The notes under the pieces were generated by a model. That model saw nothing but the letters and a program-made list of their open reading frames with translations. It was not told the DNA's origin and made no database searches. From Geosiphon pyriformis (taxonomy: Eukaryota > Glomeromycota > Glomeromycetes > Archaeosporales > Geosiphonaceae): 64,000 nucleotides of DNA. This document shows positions 13,617 through 26,733 of the stretch, one piece after another (position 1 is the first letter of the stretch; each line of letters begins with the position of its first letter). A program made the translations under genes and the position numbers. The stretch covers positions 1,496,147 to 1,560,146 of the forward strand of contig JAAOMT010000003.1 of NCBI GenBank assembly GCA_016748015.1. Direction: 5' to 3'.

Positions 13617-15137
13617 TTAAATTTTCGCCTTTTGTTTTTGACATTTTCCCATCGTAACCCCGAAATAAGGACCAACATGGTTTACTAATGAAGCATTTAT
13701 CTGTGAATTTATGCATCCCTACATAATATCATATGAATACAACTCAATCAACAAAGTTTTAGTTTATAGCTATCTGAACTCAAAAGCCTTGATATTCCAA
13801 AACACTTACATTACTTTCACCAAGCATGAATGGACAGCTATATGCCTTTTGATTATCTTTTTCTTTTATCCAAATCTCCTTTCCAGGATGTTGATATTGT
13901 ATTTCTATATTTTCCGCAGGATTTTCAAATTTAACTGGGTTTCGAGGAACATAATCATCTGCATAGGTCACTCGCCAAGTATTAACCATACTTTCAGCAT
14001 ATAAGACGAACTCCTGATTTCCAATACGAGGCATTCCATATGTGTAGACATTTGTCACAATTGGTCTTGAAATAAGTTTGGTTTTTTGAATCGCTATAGC
14101 GGCTAGTAAGGCATAAACTGTATGAAAAAACCGAAGAAACTTGATTAGCTTCAAAAAAAAGTAAGAAAGAAATGAAATGAAACGAATAAAGCAATGCTTT
14201 TATCTTTCAATTACCACCACCCATGCTAAATCCAGTAAAATTAAAAGTATAGCCCTGGGTGAACTTTAACACTATGTTATTCAAAACATTTAATAAACTT
14301 TTTACGGCGGCAGGACTAAAACTCTCCGAAACTAATTTATTAATTTTCACATTTGCTTCTTGTTCAAATGGTACGAGATTTGTTTGATCATGAATGTATT
14401 TTTGGAGTTTTTTTTCATCTCCATAAAAGGCGATTGTAAGTACACCTTTTTCCACGGACGGTAATACGAGAACTTAAAAGCAACAGAATAAATTTTCAAA
14501 CTTTAATTTACTTAGATGATTTAAATTCTGAAAAACTGTGATTCTAACCTTTGATATTTTTGTTTATAGAAATTATTTTGCTGCTGCAAAAAACCTCGTT
14601 TGCAATTTGAGCATTTCTCTTTAGTATCTTCAATAACTTGTCATCTTTTGAAATTGGCCGAGCATTCTCATCGAAAATAGGATTAATAAAATTTTCTGAT
14701 ATTGTTAAAGGTTCTAAAATATTGAAGTAATCTTTTGATATATTCTGCTGCTCAACTGGTAAATTTATATTTTGAAGGTTTAGAAGTGGAACTGTAAAAT
14801 ATGATGTAGATTCGGAAATACTGAAATCATTTTCGTATGAATTTGGTGTTTCCGAATTCAGTATGTTGCTTGATGACAAGTGATCGTTAGGTAACTTGTT
14901 TTGGAAGATTTCTAATGCTAATTTATTTTCATCTGATTCTTCATTAAAAATTTCGGAATCATTATTGAAGAGTGTCTCGGTCTTATTTTTGATTGAAAAT
15001 AAAACTTCATTATAAAAGCTTGGGCTATAGATATTTTCATCTCTTTCTGAATTCCTTTTATCGTTTTTTGTCATAGGAAAGGCGCCAGTTTTTAAAAATA
15101 CTACTACCACCAATAATAACCATAGACTGATTTCCAT
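13617..15137 (-). CDS. Secreted class 3 lipase, long type, catalytic triad present (copy B)
   Basis: Exons, reading down the minus strand: 15137-14549, 14472-14215, 14117-13810, 13700-13617. They join in frame to 412 residues with GT-AG introns. MEISLWLLLVVVVFLKTGAF is a clear signal peptide. A Ser/Asn/Glu-rich linker of about 150 residues follows, then the lipase domain: a Cys in NEVFC, strand LTIAFYGDE, elbow GFSMGG-V, TYGMPRIGN, ADDYVP, EIWI and a last exon with NHVGPYFG and MGKC. Predicted triad: Ser279, Asp337, His393. The residue before Ser is Phe instead of the usual His. This is one of only three intact copies in the window with the nucleophile, so it is a good candidate for a secreted triacylglycerol or ester hydrolase. 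Confidence 0.85.
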
Positions 15138-15826
15138 CTTTATCAGTGTAAATCGAGAGGATTAAGAATTGATAGAATATCTGTTAGGATTTTCTCTTCC
15201 CAATCCTCGTTCCTATTTCAAGTTTTATTTACAACTTTGCCATAATAATTCAAAACTATTCAGGAGATTGAAGATTAACTTGGCTCGAACTAATTAATGA
15301 GTTGATAGAAACGGCAAACGTTTAAGATGTTTTTTTTTATTAATTACAAAACTTTATCAAATGAAGTAATTATTATTGAACGTTTCATAACTTATCAAAT
15401 TATTAAGACTCACATTACCTGCATGATTATTTAAAAGCCAAAGGGAAATACATGTACATAAAAATAAAAAAATTTTCCGAAATTTGTTTCGTGAACAAAT
15501 CGACAAAATATTCAAACATCCGAAAATCTTTGCCGATAGGAATTTAAAATGAATAACAGATAGAAAAAAACACTTATGAATTTGATAAATAAAAAACCTA
15601 GAAGAATGTTTTGCATGAAAATTAGATGTTGAAGAAGCTGTGAATCTAATCAGGTTTTGTATTACTCATTAAATAATCTTGATTCATGATTTTTATCATA
15701 TCGTTTAAATTATTTTTTTGAATTGATTTTTTTCTTCAACTACATCTATTTGAATTTTAAATTACCATATTGCTAATTTTTTAGTTTTCGAATATTCGAA
15801 ATTATAAAAAAAGACTCCTGGATTCT
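15138..15826. other. Intergenic spacer
   Basis: Separates the start of copy B from the end of the pseudogene at 15827-17000. AT-rich; no gene seen. Confidence 0.5.
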
Positions 15827-17000
15827 TTAAATAGGATATAAATTATGACATGTTCCAAAATATGGTCCATAATGTGCCGTGTTACTTTGTCCTTTCGTTG
15901 AAAGATTACAATCCTAAAAATAAAAGGACTAGTTTTTTGAGTTATCTAATTATTTCAGAAAAATTCTTCTCTTTCAAAAGAATATAATTTTTTTTTAAAT
16001 ATTACCACATTTTCAATAAATTCTTTACTTCTTGTGCTTCAAGGGCATTCAAAAATTTCATAAGGCTCTTCGCTACTTGAATAAACCTGGCAGTCACAAT
16101 TTTTTAGCTATCTAATACTCTGTCTCATGATGCATAATCTTCAAGCGGAGCATAACTTCTCGTTGTTGTTGGGGAACGTGATCGTTTGTATGAGTGACGC
16201 GATATATAGGAAACAATTTGTTTATAAAATTAGCGTATTAATTATTAGCCATCCTTGGTTGACCAAAAGTGACGACAGTTACATCTAAGCTGTTTCCTGA
16301 TTGATTTTTTGTTCTAAATTTAATATTTAAAGATACTGAGAATGCCATCATTGCGAGTAAAACTGCATATACTGGATCAAAAAAATAAATAAAATGAAAT
16401 TGAAATAGCAAGTAATATTTGTTTAAACAAAAATATTTTAATTTTACCTCCACCAACTCCATGCCCAGTAAGAATTATTTTATAAAGTTTTTCCCTTTAT
16501 ATATTTGCTCAAATTGTTAATTCTTGCAATCATTCTATCCTTGATTTTATTAGTTTTCAGCCGTAGCCACTCAGAATCCACAGAGATTTCTTTGTAAGGT
16601 TCAAATTTTGTAAAAGAAAATTTTCTTGCATCCCATTGTTTCCTAGTCAATTCCTTTCCCCTCGCATATACAATTATCGCCTGTAATTCTTCATCTATCA
16701 CTGCATCAGCTGATTCAAAAAATGATTATTAACTTCCTGAAAGTGTCATTATGGTGGGTCTTGAAATAGAAATAAATATTTTAGAAAATACCTATATATT
16801 TTGGCTCGTCACCATCTATATAATAATCTGAAAAGCAGTAAGCTCGGTTGGCATGATGCGCGATCATTTTTAAAAAACTTAAGGTTTCTACATTGGTGAC
16901 CAATTTTTTGTTCGACAAATTTTTTATACTTTTGCCAAACCCTCGTGATGGCCCCATAGCAGTTTTTCTTTCGTGAATTGGGGATGAATATGTGATTGAA
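15827..17000 (-). pseudogene. Class 3 lipase pseudogene, short type (copy C)
   Basis: The minus strand holds recognisable exons in order. First is about 16990-16795, with GPSRGFG and HHANRAYC, very like copy A at 2726-4180. Next is about 16710-16450, with IIVYARG, LTRKQWDARKF and the elbow GHGVGG. Then comes 16370-16060, with VYAVLLAMMAF, TFGQPRM, HTNDHVP and NCDC. The last exon is 15915-15827, with AHYGPYFG. There are two in-frame stops: one right after QPRMANN and one replacing the Trp of EYWI. The end after GPYFG is also degenerate. The elbow already has Gly, suggesting that loss of the nucleophile preceded or accompanied decay. Exact exon limits are approximate. Confidence 0.75.
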
Positions 17001-18739
17001 GGGGAATTGTCCTAATCTTTTTATTCAAGAAATTTCGATTTGAATTTTTCTGTGAAATTTGGGTCTCGTTTGATTTCAAAGAAAAAACTCTTGTGCAGAT
17101 TGTAAAATAATTAAATTTTTAAGAAATATTAAAATGAATGTTGCGGTAACGATAAAAAACTTAAAAGAATCCAAAATTTCATAATGTGAGAAAATAAATG
17201 TATTAATATGATAGGAAATCAGAGAAAATTTTACACTCCAAATTTTTTACCAGCCTGGCTAGAATCGAAGACTATTTTGTATTTTTAATGACCGGTATCG
17301 GATAAACACTCTATGATTACTTAATGATGTTCTTTTTTCACAATGAAAAGGTTATCGCGCGGAATTATTGCTTTATCTTTCGTTTAATTACCGTGGAGAT
17401 GTCCTGTCTACTAACTTTTGAAGATAACCACGTAGGCAAAATTTTATTTAGACATTTTTACTGCCTTATTTTTAGCCCATAGATATCTTTGAATGTAACC
17501 TTGATTATAAAAGAATTTTAAGCCCAATTTATTTCAGACGCTAAAAATCTATTCTTTTTAGACGATAAGAAAATGATTATTTCAAACTTCAAATGAATTT
17601 TTAAGTAATGAACAATTTAAGCCGATGGGCTGCTCGAAAATGGGAATTCATCCTTTGTACAGAGGTCAACTAATTTTCTAGAAACCCAAATCAGATTTGT
17701 GATAAAAGATTTTATGATAATCTGAAGAAAATTTAAAATGTGTCCTCTTTTAAAAATCTCTGATTTTTTAAAATACCTATTTACTCAAAAAATGAAGTAA
17801 TCAATGTATTCTTGGCTGAAACTGAACATGATATTTAACTCACCTTTTCAATATTTTAATATCACAAGTTATTCCAAGTTGATAGTAAAATAAAAGAAAT
17901 AAAAATTAGTCCAAGCTCATAGGAAAACCCTAGCTTGTTAACTTGAAGGTGAGGAGGAGACAAATTTATTTATTCAAAATTTGTTATTTTTCCTCATTCA
18001 TGAGGGATAATAAATATTCCAGATAGTTATATATTTCTATCATTAAGTTTAAAAAAATATTTGTTCCCGAAAGGCTTTAGTTGTATTGGAAGTTTTTTAT
18101 ATTGCCTTTTTTTACTTCATTGATATAGTTTTTTGGGAAACTATAAAACTTTCTCATATTTGATAAATTTATGGAAACTATCCAAAGAGCTAATAAAGTT
18201 TGCCTGCAGATATTCTGTTGGACCGAATCTAAATTCTAAATTCTAAATTCAACCTATACATGTTATAAAAATATATTCTTATGTCATTTGGAAGCGTTAT
18301 TTGCCATTTTAATGCGAGAACTTACAAAAGAGAAACGTCAAGCTACATTTATAAGTATTTGGAAAATCTTGAAACAATTGATCAATTGATCCAGTTTCTA
18401 AACTTCAGATAAAATTTTAATTAAACTAATAAATGTATATATTCTTAATCTTATCGTGAAAACTTCCACTTTCCTAAAAATTAAATCCAAAAATTCGTTT
18501 TGTTTTCACTTGATTTCTTTGATTTACGCCGCCGTTTGGTTTTACCTGTTTTTATAAACTATTAAAGTTAAAGCAGCTGAGATCAAAAAGTATGAGCCCT
18601 GTTTCCTGAATGGAAAATTCTCAGAATCCGGATCAATCTTTTGGTATTAAAATCATCGATACTCGATCTAATTATAGTTCCTGAATTATAAATTTATTAA
18701 ATACTATAAACTTCAACCTAGAAACACCTCACATAAATT
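17001..18739. other. Intergenic stretch
   Basis: No gene recognised on either strand. A short ATTCTAA tandem (about three units) lies at 18226-18250. Confidence 0.5.
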
Positions 18740-19355
18740 TGAGACTCAACCAAAAGGGTTTCAAATTAATCAGTTTTCATCACAAGACTCAAACCTTTTT
18801 CAAGATTTTGACCACAAAATTCTTGCACCAAGTTTAACTTTGGTCCAAACACAAATAAATCAAGAAAACTATTAATTTGAAAAAATTTCAACCACCATCT
18901 TCTAATCATATTTTACCAGATAATAAAATATACGAAAAACCAGAGCGCCATGCAAACTTTGCGAAATCAGATTATTGCCTTTCCGAAAGTAAAAGTGATT
19001 TGGAGGTGGAATTCATGATATATTTTACCTTTTTAACAGTTTTTATTTCAATCCTTTTGACATTAAAGCCCCGAAACCATTTATAGGACTCGCAAGCTTA
19101 GTAGAGATGGGCAAATGGTGTAAACATGCCAAAAGAAAACATTATTGCTTTGAAACCCCAAAACTTTTATAGTATTTCCTTTGAAACTCGATTGACTCGG
19201 CCACAGATTGATGAGTTCCTAGAACTTTCGGGTGTTACAGGGGCACTTTTTAATCGACAAATTTAGGAGGAAATTCAGCCAGCATTTGGGATAAAATGCT
19301 TAGTAATGGGTGGCCTATTCGGATCATTGGAGATAGTTTCGCTTGTGGTAAGATC
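18740..19355 (+). pseudogene. Decayed class 3 lipase N-terminal half (copy D)
   Basis: From 18750 the plus strand reads as a Gln/Asn/Ser-rich linker like those of the long lipases. A stop and frame change near 18870 follow, then HANFAKSDYC (the conserved pre-AYC helix). A second, similar helix with CKHAKRKHYC appears near 19110-19150. Further stops follow. Near 19310-19345 the reading IIGDSFACG followed by GGTAAG has the position and intron of the nucleophile elbow, with Ser kept but the motif degraded. No downstream exons were found. Clearly non-functional. Confidence 0.5.
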
Positions 19356-19823
19356 TAAATAAGTTTCTTTGTTGAACTTTGAATTTAGATAGACCTATTA
19401 AACCATATTAGTATTGTAATTATAATGACCAAAATTTAGACCTTATTTTGGCACCTATATGGGCAATTGCTTGGGAGAAAATCTTTTTAAAAAATCTCCA
19501 ATACCACTTTTTAAACCTATTTTTGGACCTCATTGGTCTTTATAAATTAAAATTGACTGCAGTGAAAATATTAATTGAATTTTTTTATTTTATTCCTTTT
19601 TCTTAATATTATATAAACCTAAATTATCCCATTTTGCGATTATTAAATTTCTTATATTAAATAAATCATTACAAATAACCAATAATTTGAGTTAATCTAG
19701 AATTTCTTAAAATTTAATTCTTTGCGTGGATTTCTTTGAATATCGTACCATTTGAATATTCATAATTCACATTTTTATTAAAATAAATCTGCTGAAAACT
19801 TTTTAAGAGATATTTTTAATGGT
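19356..19823. other. Intergenic spacer
   Basis: AT-rich spacer between two converging lipase relics; no gene seen. Confidence 0.5.
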
Positions 19824-21165
19824 TTAAAAAGAAGGCATAGACGCGAAATTTGCGCAATCTCGGAAAGTTGTTTGAAAATATGGGCCATAATGAACTGATT
19901 CCCCCCTTCCATCAGTTCCGTAGTTGCAATCCTGTTATTATAAAATAAAATATCAAAAATGGTACTTCTCGCAAGCAAAACTTAAATAATTCTTACCATA
20001 CTCTCTCCAACTCTGTCAAGATCATGATTCTAAAACGCGGGACACACATACACTTGAAACTGGCCCGAATTTGTTTCATTTTTCATATATCCCTTATCAT
20101 TTTCTGCAACAACTATACAATTGCAATCTCTTGTAATCCAGTATTCAATTTCATAATTTTTGGTTGATGAGGGACATGATCATTTTCATGAGTTACCAGC
20201 AAAAATTTTATTTGGCTCCTATTGAGATATTTTATAAATCTGATGTCTCCAATTTTCGGTTCACTAAATGTTACAACTGTCCAGTTGATTGTTTGATTTT
20301 TACTTATAGTGAGCGGAGTTGTTGATGCTACTTGTGAAAACATCTTTCTGCATAAGTGCAGTCATTATTGCATATACTAAAAAGAAGTTTTTTTTTTGAA
20401 ATAAAGCCTTGAAACTTTAGTGAAAATCTAATTAAAAAGTTTTATCACAAATTGAAAATAAGCTACACCTCCCCCAATTCCATGTCCAGTCAAAATTATT
20501 GTAAGATCTTCATTTTCATTTTTTCCCTCGTAAAATCAAGAATCGCCTTTTCAACTCAAGATTTCATCCCAAATGATATGTTCCATCCTTCAGTATTCAT
20601 CAAAGCACCCGGAGCTTTATCATTTTTCCCAAAATAGTGATAGATTAGGACGATGACGTTTCCATTCCTGGCGTGAAATTTTCTTGTATTTGCGAAGGAA
20701 ATAATCATTTGACTACTCTTTGGAGGTTCTATGTAGTCAGCTATATCGTAAAGTGGAAAACCAAGAATATAAGGACGCTGTATATTTTTAATCAAAAAAT
20801 TACTTGATCGATATTTAATCATAATGAGAATATCACAAAAATACTACATCGGAAATTCCTTTACCAATTCGATTATCTTGAGGAAAACAATAAGCACGAT
20901 TAGCATAGGATGCCATTCTTTCAAAAAAAATTAAGATATTTGAGTCAGTCACTTCAAGTCTTGGGGGTGGAACTTTCCTTAAACCCCGAAAACTTTTCAA
21001 AACAAAATCTTTGGGATTGTATCTTGAATCGGAAAGAAGAATTGGATGTGATTCTTCTAACGATTTAGGAGAGTCAGACTTTTTATTATCAATTAACTTT
21101 TCTAAATTTTGTATTCGATCATTTAATGAGATTCCCTCTTCATTAATAGCAATGAAGGTTTAAAA
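19824..21165 (-). pseudogene. Class 3 lipase pseudogene, short type (copy E)
   Basis: Minus-strand exons run from a Ser/Asn-rich N-terminus with SYANRAYC (about 21160-20860), through VIVLIYHYF and the elbow GHGIGG (about 20822-20470), then VYAIMTAL (20370), WTVVTF, HENDHVP and YEIEYWI (20310-20110), CNC, and a last exon with VHYGPYF ending at 19824. At least three lesions are visible: a shift in the AAAAAA run before the elbow (near 20520), a shift between DHVP and EYWI (near 20160), and a TAG after CPAF (near 20030). The last exon is open. The elbow has Gly, while Asp and the C-terminal His remain. Confidence 0.7.
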
Positions 21166-21715
21166 TCTGTGAAAGCCTAATTTTATGTGGGATTATTTTC
21201 AGAGATCCATAAACCTGAATTTTATGTTATCGAATTTTGTAAATGAATTATCAGTTCCAGAACTAATTAATCAGGAAAATTGAAACAATTGGGGTTTAAT
21301 TCAGTTTTATATTAATATCAACTATATAGCCAATCAATTAGACCTAATATTGATCATTCAATTGTTTGGTAATTAAATTTGTTCTTTAATAATTCATAAT
21401 TTACTTTAAACTTCTAAAATTTGATCTTTTCTGTTAATTATATAAACAAAATTATTCTTCTTTTTTCTTATAAATTGTGTCAATAAAATTAAATGACTTG
21501 AATAGTAATAAAATTATATTATAATATATTTATAAGGTATTCTTTTATTTTTTAGATTGAGACTATTATCCCAAAATTCATCCTCTTAATTAAATATTTT
21601 TTTTGCTTTCTTTCTTTCTTATTTGATTTTCTTATTATTCTCTCTGCTATTTGCTACCTGTTGTTTTAGCAAGTAATAATATTAAACCAGTTTGAACTTT
21701 TAAGGACGCTAAAAA
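21166..21715. other. Intergenic spacer
   Basis: AT-rich, no gene seen. Confidence 0.5.
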
Positions 21716-23293
21716 TTATTTGCAATTGCCCATCATTACTCCGAAATATGGACCATTGTGTATGTTTGCATACTCGGGATGCTTAATTGAATAATCCGGA
21801 TTAGAATTAAGTGAACAGGTCTATAAAAAAGTTGGAAATGATTAAATGTTTTTTTTACTGTAAAACTATCTAACATTATGTATAAAATTTCACATACCCA
21901 ATTCTCTTTCATTTTCTCTTCATTATAGCAGACTTTGGTGATATTTGAGCTGACGATGAAGTATTCTAATGCATGATGCTTATATTTTCTATTAATTATC
22001 CATGCTTGCCACTGCACTATCCTGTCAAACCGTTGCGTAATCCTGTAAACCATTAGTTTTTTTCGTCCAATTAGAGTATTGATATAGTCTGCAAAAGCCC
22101 TATTGCCAGTACGATATTGGCCGAATGTAAAAACTCGAATTTTTGCATATTTGAATGTTCTCATTGTGGCTAATGCGGCTAATAAAGCATATGCTGGGGC
22201 CAAAAAAATCTATTATAAGTATTTATAGTGCAAAGTTAAACCAAGAAAACAACAAGTGCAAGCTGATAATTTTATACCAGCACCAATGCTATGACCTGAA
22301 AAGTGAAAATCGGGCGCTAAATCCTTGCCGACAAGTTGCTTTAACTTTATTAAAATCTCCTTCTGAGATATTAAGAAGGCCTTATAAGTAAGTTCGTGAA
22401 CAAAGGCATTATTTACATCGGAATAAATTGACTTGTGAAAATCTTTTTCTTGTTCATTTGCTGGCCACTGAATTTGGTGATCTTTCTTTAAAAATTGAGG
22501 CAACATTTTTTCATCACCCCTAAATGCCACAATGATTTTGTTCGTTTGATCTTTAATCATCTTGACTTAAAAAAAAGCAATTTAAATCAAACCTAATTTT
22601 TAAGCAAGAAAATGTCAAATAAAATAGCAAATAAAATGACGTGGCAAAGACTCACAAAAAACTCCTCCCACAGACTGTGTAACGCAATAAGCTGACTTTG
22701 CATATATCGCATATTGCTTGAAAGTATCTAAAAGATACTGAGACTCAACTGATCTTCGATTACCAAAAATGTTATCAAATAACAGATCCCTGGCTGCTTT
22801 TGGATCCTCATTCTCATTGCTTTGTTTCTCTGTTGCTATTAACATTTCAGCCAATTTTTTATGATTGTAAGGTTAAACACTAAAAAAATTGGAAGTGTGA
22901 TTCTTCACCTTTATAAAAAAATGTTTCAGAGGAATCTTTATTCGAGCTACCCGTCAAGTCGCTTGATACTTCATGTTCTAAGTATAGGGATGAACTTTCT
23001 AAGAAATTCTTATCCAGCTTATTTTTATTCCAAGCGTTTTCACTTGCATCGTCAACAGAAAGACTAAAATCATTCAAGTCCAAGCTCTCCTCTATCGAGA
23101 AAAACACAGCGTCATCTTTATTATGTTCAGGATTGTATCCAAGGCCTTCATCCAAGTTTGGTAAAGTGATTTCATTTTGTTGATATGCTTTGAGAATAGA
23201 TAGTGAAATAACTTCTTGATTAGATAAAAAAATTGTTGAATAAGTTAATAAATAAAAAAGAATACGGAATAATTTTTTAATTTTCGGTTCCAT
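21716..23293 (-). CDS. Secreted class 3 lipase, long type, catalytic triad present (copy F)
   Basis: Five exons join in frame on the minus strand: 23293-22909, 22835-22656, 22565-22278, 22193-21898 and 21820-21716, giving 417 residues. The 73-bp first intron is unique to this copy and bridges an apparent stop near 22880. An N-terminal hydrophobic stretch (LFRILFYLLTYSTIFL) is the likely signal. An acidic, Ser-rich linker follows, then AKSAYC, strand IIVAFRGDEK, elbow GHSIGA-A, TFGQYRTGN, a degenerate RFDRIV for the Asp motif, HHALEYF, and a last exon with IHNGPYFG and MGNC. Predicted triad: Ser281, Asp341, His404. Phases are 1,1,1,0, as in the other copies. Probably a functional secreted hydrolase; its substrate is unknown. 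Confidence 0.85.
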
Positions 23294-24055
23294 TTTTAAG
23301 GGTTTTCGTTGTTTAAGATTGTGAACAATAAATAATTTATACTTCTTAGAAAATGGATAACATCATGTGATCGATCAATAAATATCTTTCTCAAATCAAT
23401 AAAATTTTTCCTTAGGCAAATATAGAGCTGAGCAATCTCAAAATCAGCCGCTTAAAGAATGATTTTCACGTTTTTAGTGATTTTAATCAGAAAAAGCTTT
23501 ATTTAAAGTAAGACATATACTAAAAAATAACCCACTCTACGCTTATAATTTAAGAGTCTATGCAAGATCAATTATGAGATGTGGTTTTTTCAAATTTTGA
23601 AGCATTTCATAATCATTATGTGAGGGTGCGTAATATTAGAGTGTTCTAATTCTTGACCGAAAACCCTAAATAACACTTAAAAATAAGACCCGATTACGTT
23701 AAACCGCATTGGTGACCCTTTACTCAATTTATTCGTGGCTATAAACTAAAGTTTTGCGCCACCAACCACAAAGATAATTCAGTTGTCTATTTGCCTGATG
23801 CAACTGCGACTGAATATTTGTACGTTCGATTGAATATCATATTGAATGCAAAATAGAATTTCAACAGTGGCAGGAAATCTTTTGAGAAGCAAATTCAAAT
23901 TAAATATATCGTTCAAAACTTTCCTCTGAATATACTGTTAATAATGGAAAAAAATCTAGAAACTTATTTGTAATTCAAATAGGCAAACACCTTGTCTCAA
24001 GCCCAATTACCTCATGAATTACGCTCCTATTTCCGGCTTTCATTCTTCATAATCT
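23294..24055. other. Intergenic spacer
   Basis: Separates the start of lipase copy F from the end of the kinase-like gene. No gene recognised. Confidence 0.5.
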
Positions 24056-26733
24056 TCATCTTTGGTTTTTTTTTGCGCCACAGTTCAATAAATTTTGAGG
24101 TGAAATCTTTTTCAGAGCACGGCCGATTACTTTAAATCTTAATTTTTGTTTCTTTACATTTCTTGTCGGGGATGGTTCAAGATTTCTTTGATTCAAAGGA
24201 CCGGTAGAGTTTGGAGGGTTATTGGGGGATAAGTTGCCATTATGGGACTCTTTTTTAGCGTTGTCTAAATTTTCTGCATGAAAAGTACGTTATTATTTTG
24301 AGAACCTCTTTAGGATCTGTAAATCACAAAATTTACCATCTATTATAACCCGGTTTTTATCTATTCTTGGTTCATAAGCAATTTTTGAAAAAGTCTTTTC
24401 TTCGTTTTGCTCAATGGAAATAAGGTTTGCTTCAATTTTTTCGCTATCAACCTTGGTGATTGAAGTATTTGGAATAGGTTTCTTAAAATTGTAAAATTTT
24501 GCCGTCGATTGACTGGATACTTTCTCCAAGCCTATTGGGTGACTAGGAATGTTTCCGACAACAACTAATGCAGTTTGAAGATGTAAAAGCATATCAGCGA
24601 AAAGATTCATTACAAAAAATTGAAAAAGGTTCATACTATTTTTCGAGATCTCAAATAAAATTTTAACCACCTTTTAAGGATTCCGACGAGAAATCTTTCT
24701 CGATGCTATTTTTTCCTTTGCACTCTTGAATCTTTTCGCTATTCTGCGAACTAAATGATTGATCAGATCCTGGGAAATCGTTGCTAAATATCTTTGGATC
24801 ACTTGCCCTATCTTGGGTAATAGTATCCTCCTCTTAAGGAAGAAGATATAAAATTAAGATTAAAGTTTAATTGTCTAAATTTACCAAATGTCGCAATCTA
24901 CAAACCTATGAAGCAATTTTGATCCAAATCAATGTTTTTCTCAGATTTTGTCGAGGCTTTTATTTGGTTCGCACAATTAGAACATGTTTGACCTTGAGTT
25001 GACAAAAGAATATCAAAGCTATTTTAGCCTTTGATCATAAAAAATCAAAAGACCAAGTTTCATTTCCTAATTACCTATCAAATTCTCATCATGATAGATT
25101 GTGTCGACTTGCGTCTCGATTCTGATTTTGATGGTCGCAGACGAGTCTTCTAAAAATTCTCTCTGATTAGCCGGCAAAGATTCTAAAATAGAAAGAAATG
25201 AAAAATCCTTCATAGATACACGCGTTCAATTATGTTTAGCCCTTTGAATTACCTTTTTTTGCTTCCGAATCGATAACATTATGATCATTGTCATTCCCAG
25301 TACTCGGAATCGAGGTCACAGAATTAAGCTCGATATGACTACAAGATAATTTTTTTCCTGATATTTTGCGTCGCTTACTTATTTTATTAAAAAATTCTGT
25401 TTGATGATTATCTTCAGCTTCCTCAACTTGACGAAAAATTGCAGCCGCTCGATTATGAAGTCGCAAATCCTCATCCCAAAATAATAAAATTTGAAAAATC
25501 TCTGCAGCCTTTGGCCGATTCAAGTAATCTCCATCCCAACATCGCTTCATTAGCTCAACAAATAATGGTGGTGTTTCTTTATGTACATCCGGGCGAAGCC
25601 CATCGCATATGCTGATGACCAATTGGTCGTCATAAGGAACTTTGCAAAATGGTCGTTTCCCATTGCTGGTCGATTCCCACATAAGAATACCAAAACTGTA
25701 AATGTCAGCGGCTTGTGTGTATTCGAACCCTTCCAAGACTTCAGGAGCTATATAAGGGACCATCTCCTTTAGGTATTTTTTTCCTTTCATATTTATTTGG
25801 TCTAAATATGATTGGGCGTTTTGATGTTCGTCATCGATGTGGATTAATGGTGTTCCATGTACTAGTAGTTCTCCAGAATTCAGGCCTCCATGAACCAGTC
25901 CATTGTGATGCAGAAATTTCAAATCAGAGGCAATGTACAAAAGATTAGCAATGATATTCTTCCAGTTCCAATTGCCAAATCCTCGATATATGTAGTTACT
26001 TAAATTTTCTGGCGTGAGGTTAGGGACATATTGAATTACCATTATATAGCTACTATTGGCCGGATTTCGGGTAACTCCAAGGCATTGAAAGGCCCTTGCA
26101 TGAACTTTGATCGATTCAATTATCAATGATGTCTAGAGAGAATGACAGTAGCATTAATAAGAGAATGGGTCCTGGCATCTTTATTTGATAAATTACCTCA
26201 TGAATAAGCTCTTCATCTTTGTCTGTGACATTAAAAAGTGGTTTTAATGCAACCTCAATACGAAAAGAATTTCGCTGCGATCGATTTTGAATAGTGAGCA
26301 AGTCAGAAGAGCGATTTAAAGTCCAAATTGCTTTATACACTGTTCCATAACCACCACATCCGAGGATTTGGATGCCATCCAAACGATGAAAATCAATCCA
26401 CTGAATAATGTCATTTTGATTGAGGGCCGTAAGTTGAGTATGTTGTATAAATTTATCAATCTCCCGATTACCACTGGACCAGTTTGAGAAAGATGCTGCC
26501 AAGCGTCGGGCATTACATGGCTGACACCACGCGTCGCCAGTCTTAGGTTGATAGCAATCCCCACAAATTCCAAATCTCAATTGTTTTCGTCTCTTTGCAT
26601 CGGTTGGAGCAAGAAAATCACCTTGAAAATGTTTAGGCATAACTTCCGGTAAAATTTTAAAGGGAGAAAAATTTAGAGTTGTAATTTTTAAAGCTAAAAT
26701 TTGCTTTTCAATGGCAAAGTGATAACTATCCAA
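24056..26733 (-). CDS. TKL-like protein pseudokinase with zinc-ribbon-like head and disordered tail
   Basis: Proposed exons on the minus strand: 26733-26197, 26132-25253, 25182-25075, 24832-24671, 24564-24337 and 24273-24056; they join in frame to 710 residues. Residues 57-73 hold CGDCY...WCQPC, a zinc-ribbon-like head, followed by SGNREIDKFIQ, the signature of a kinase family I know from Rhizophagus. The kinase fold follows: Gly loop 125-130, VALK with Lys164, IAPE at 307-310, DIYSFG at 322-327. The catalytic loop is broken. HRD is HGG (260-262), the Asn position is Glu, and DFG is DDE (279-281). Phosphotransfer is therefore unlikely. The tail is polar, with basic stretches near the end. The first two exons are firm (0.85); the tail exons rest on matching phase 1 and GT-AG sites. 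One extra open stretch (about 25010-24905, with CSNC) does not fit the frame and was left out. Confidence 0.7.

Noticed and set aside
22880-22910. Apparent stop between the N-terminal frame and AKSAYC frame of copy F
   Set aside because: Not a lesion: a 73-bp GT-AG intron (22908-22836) with phase 1 joins both frames exactly.
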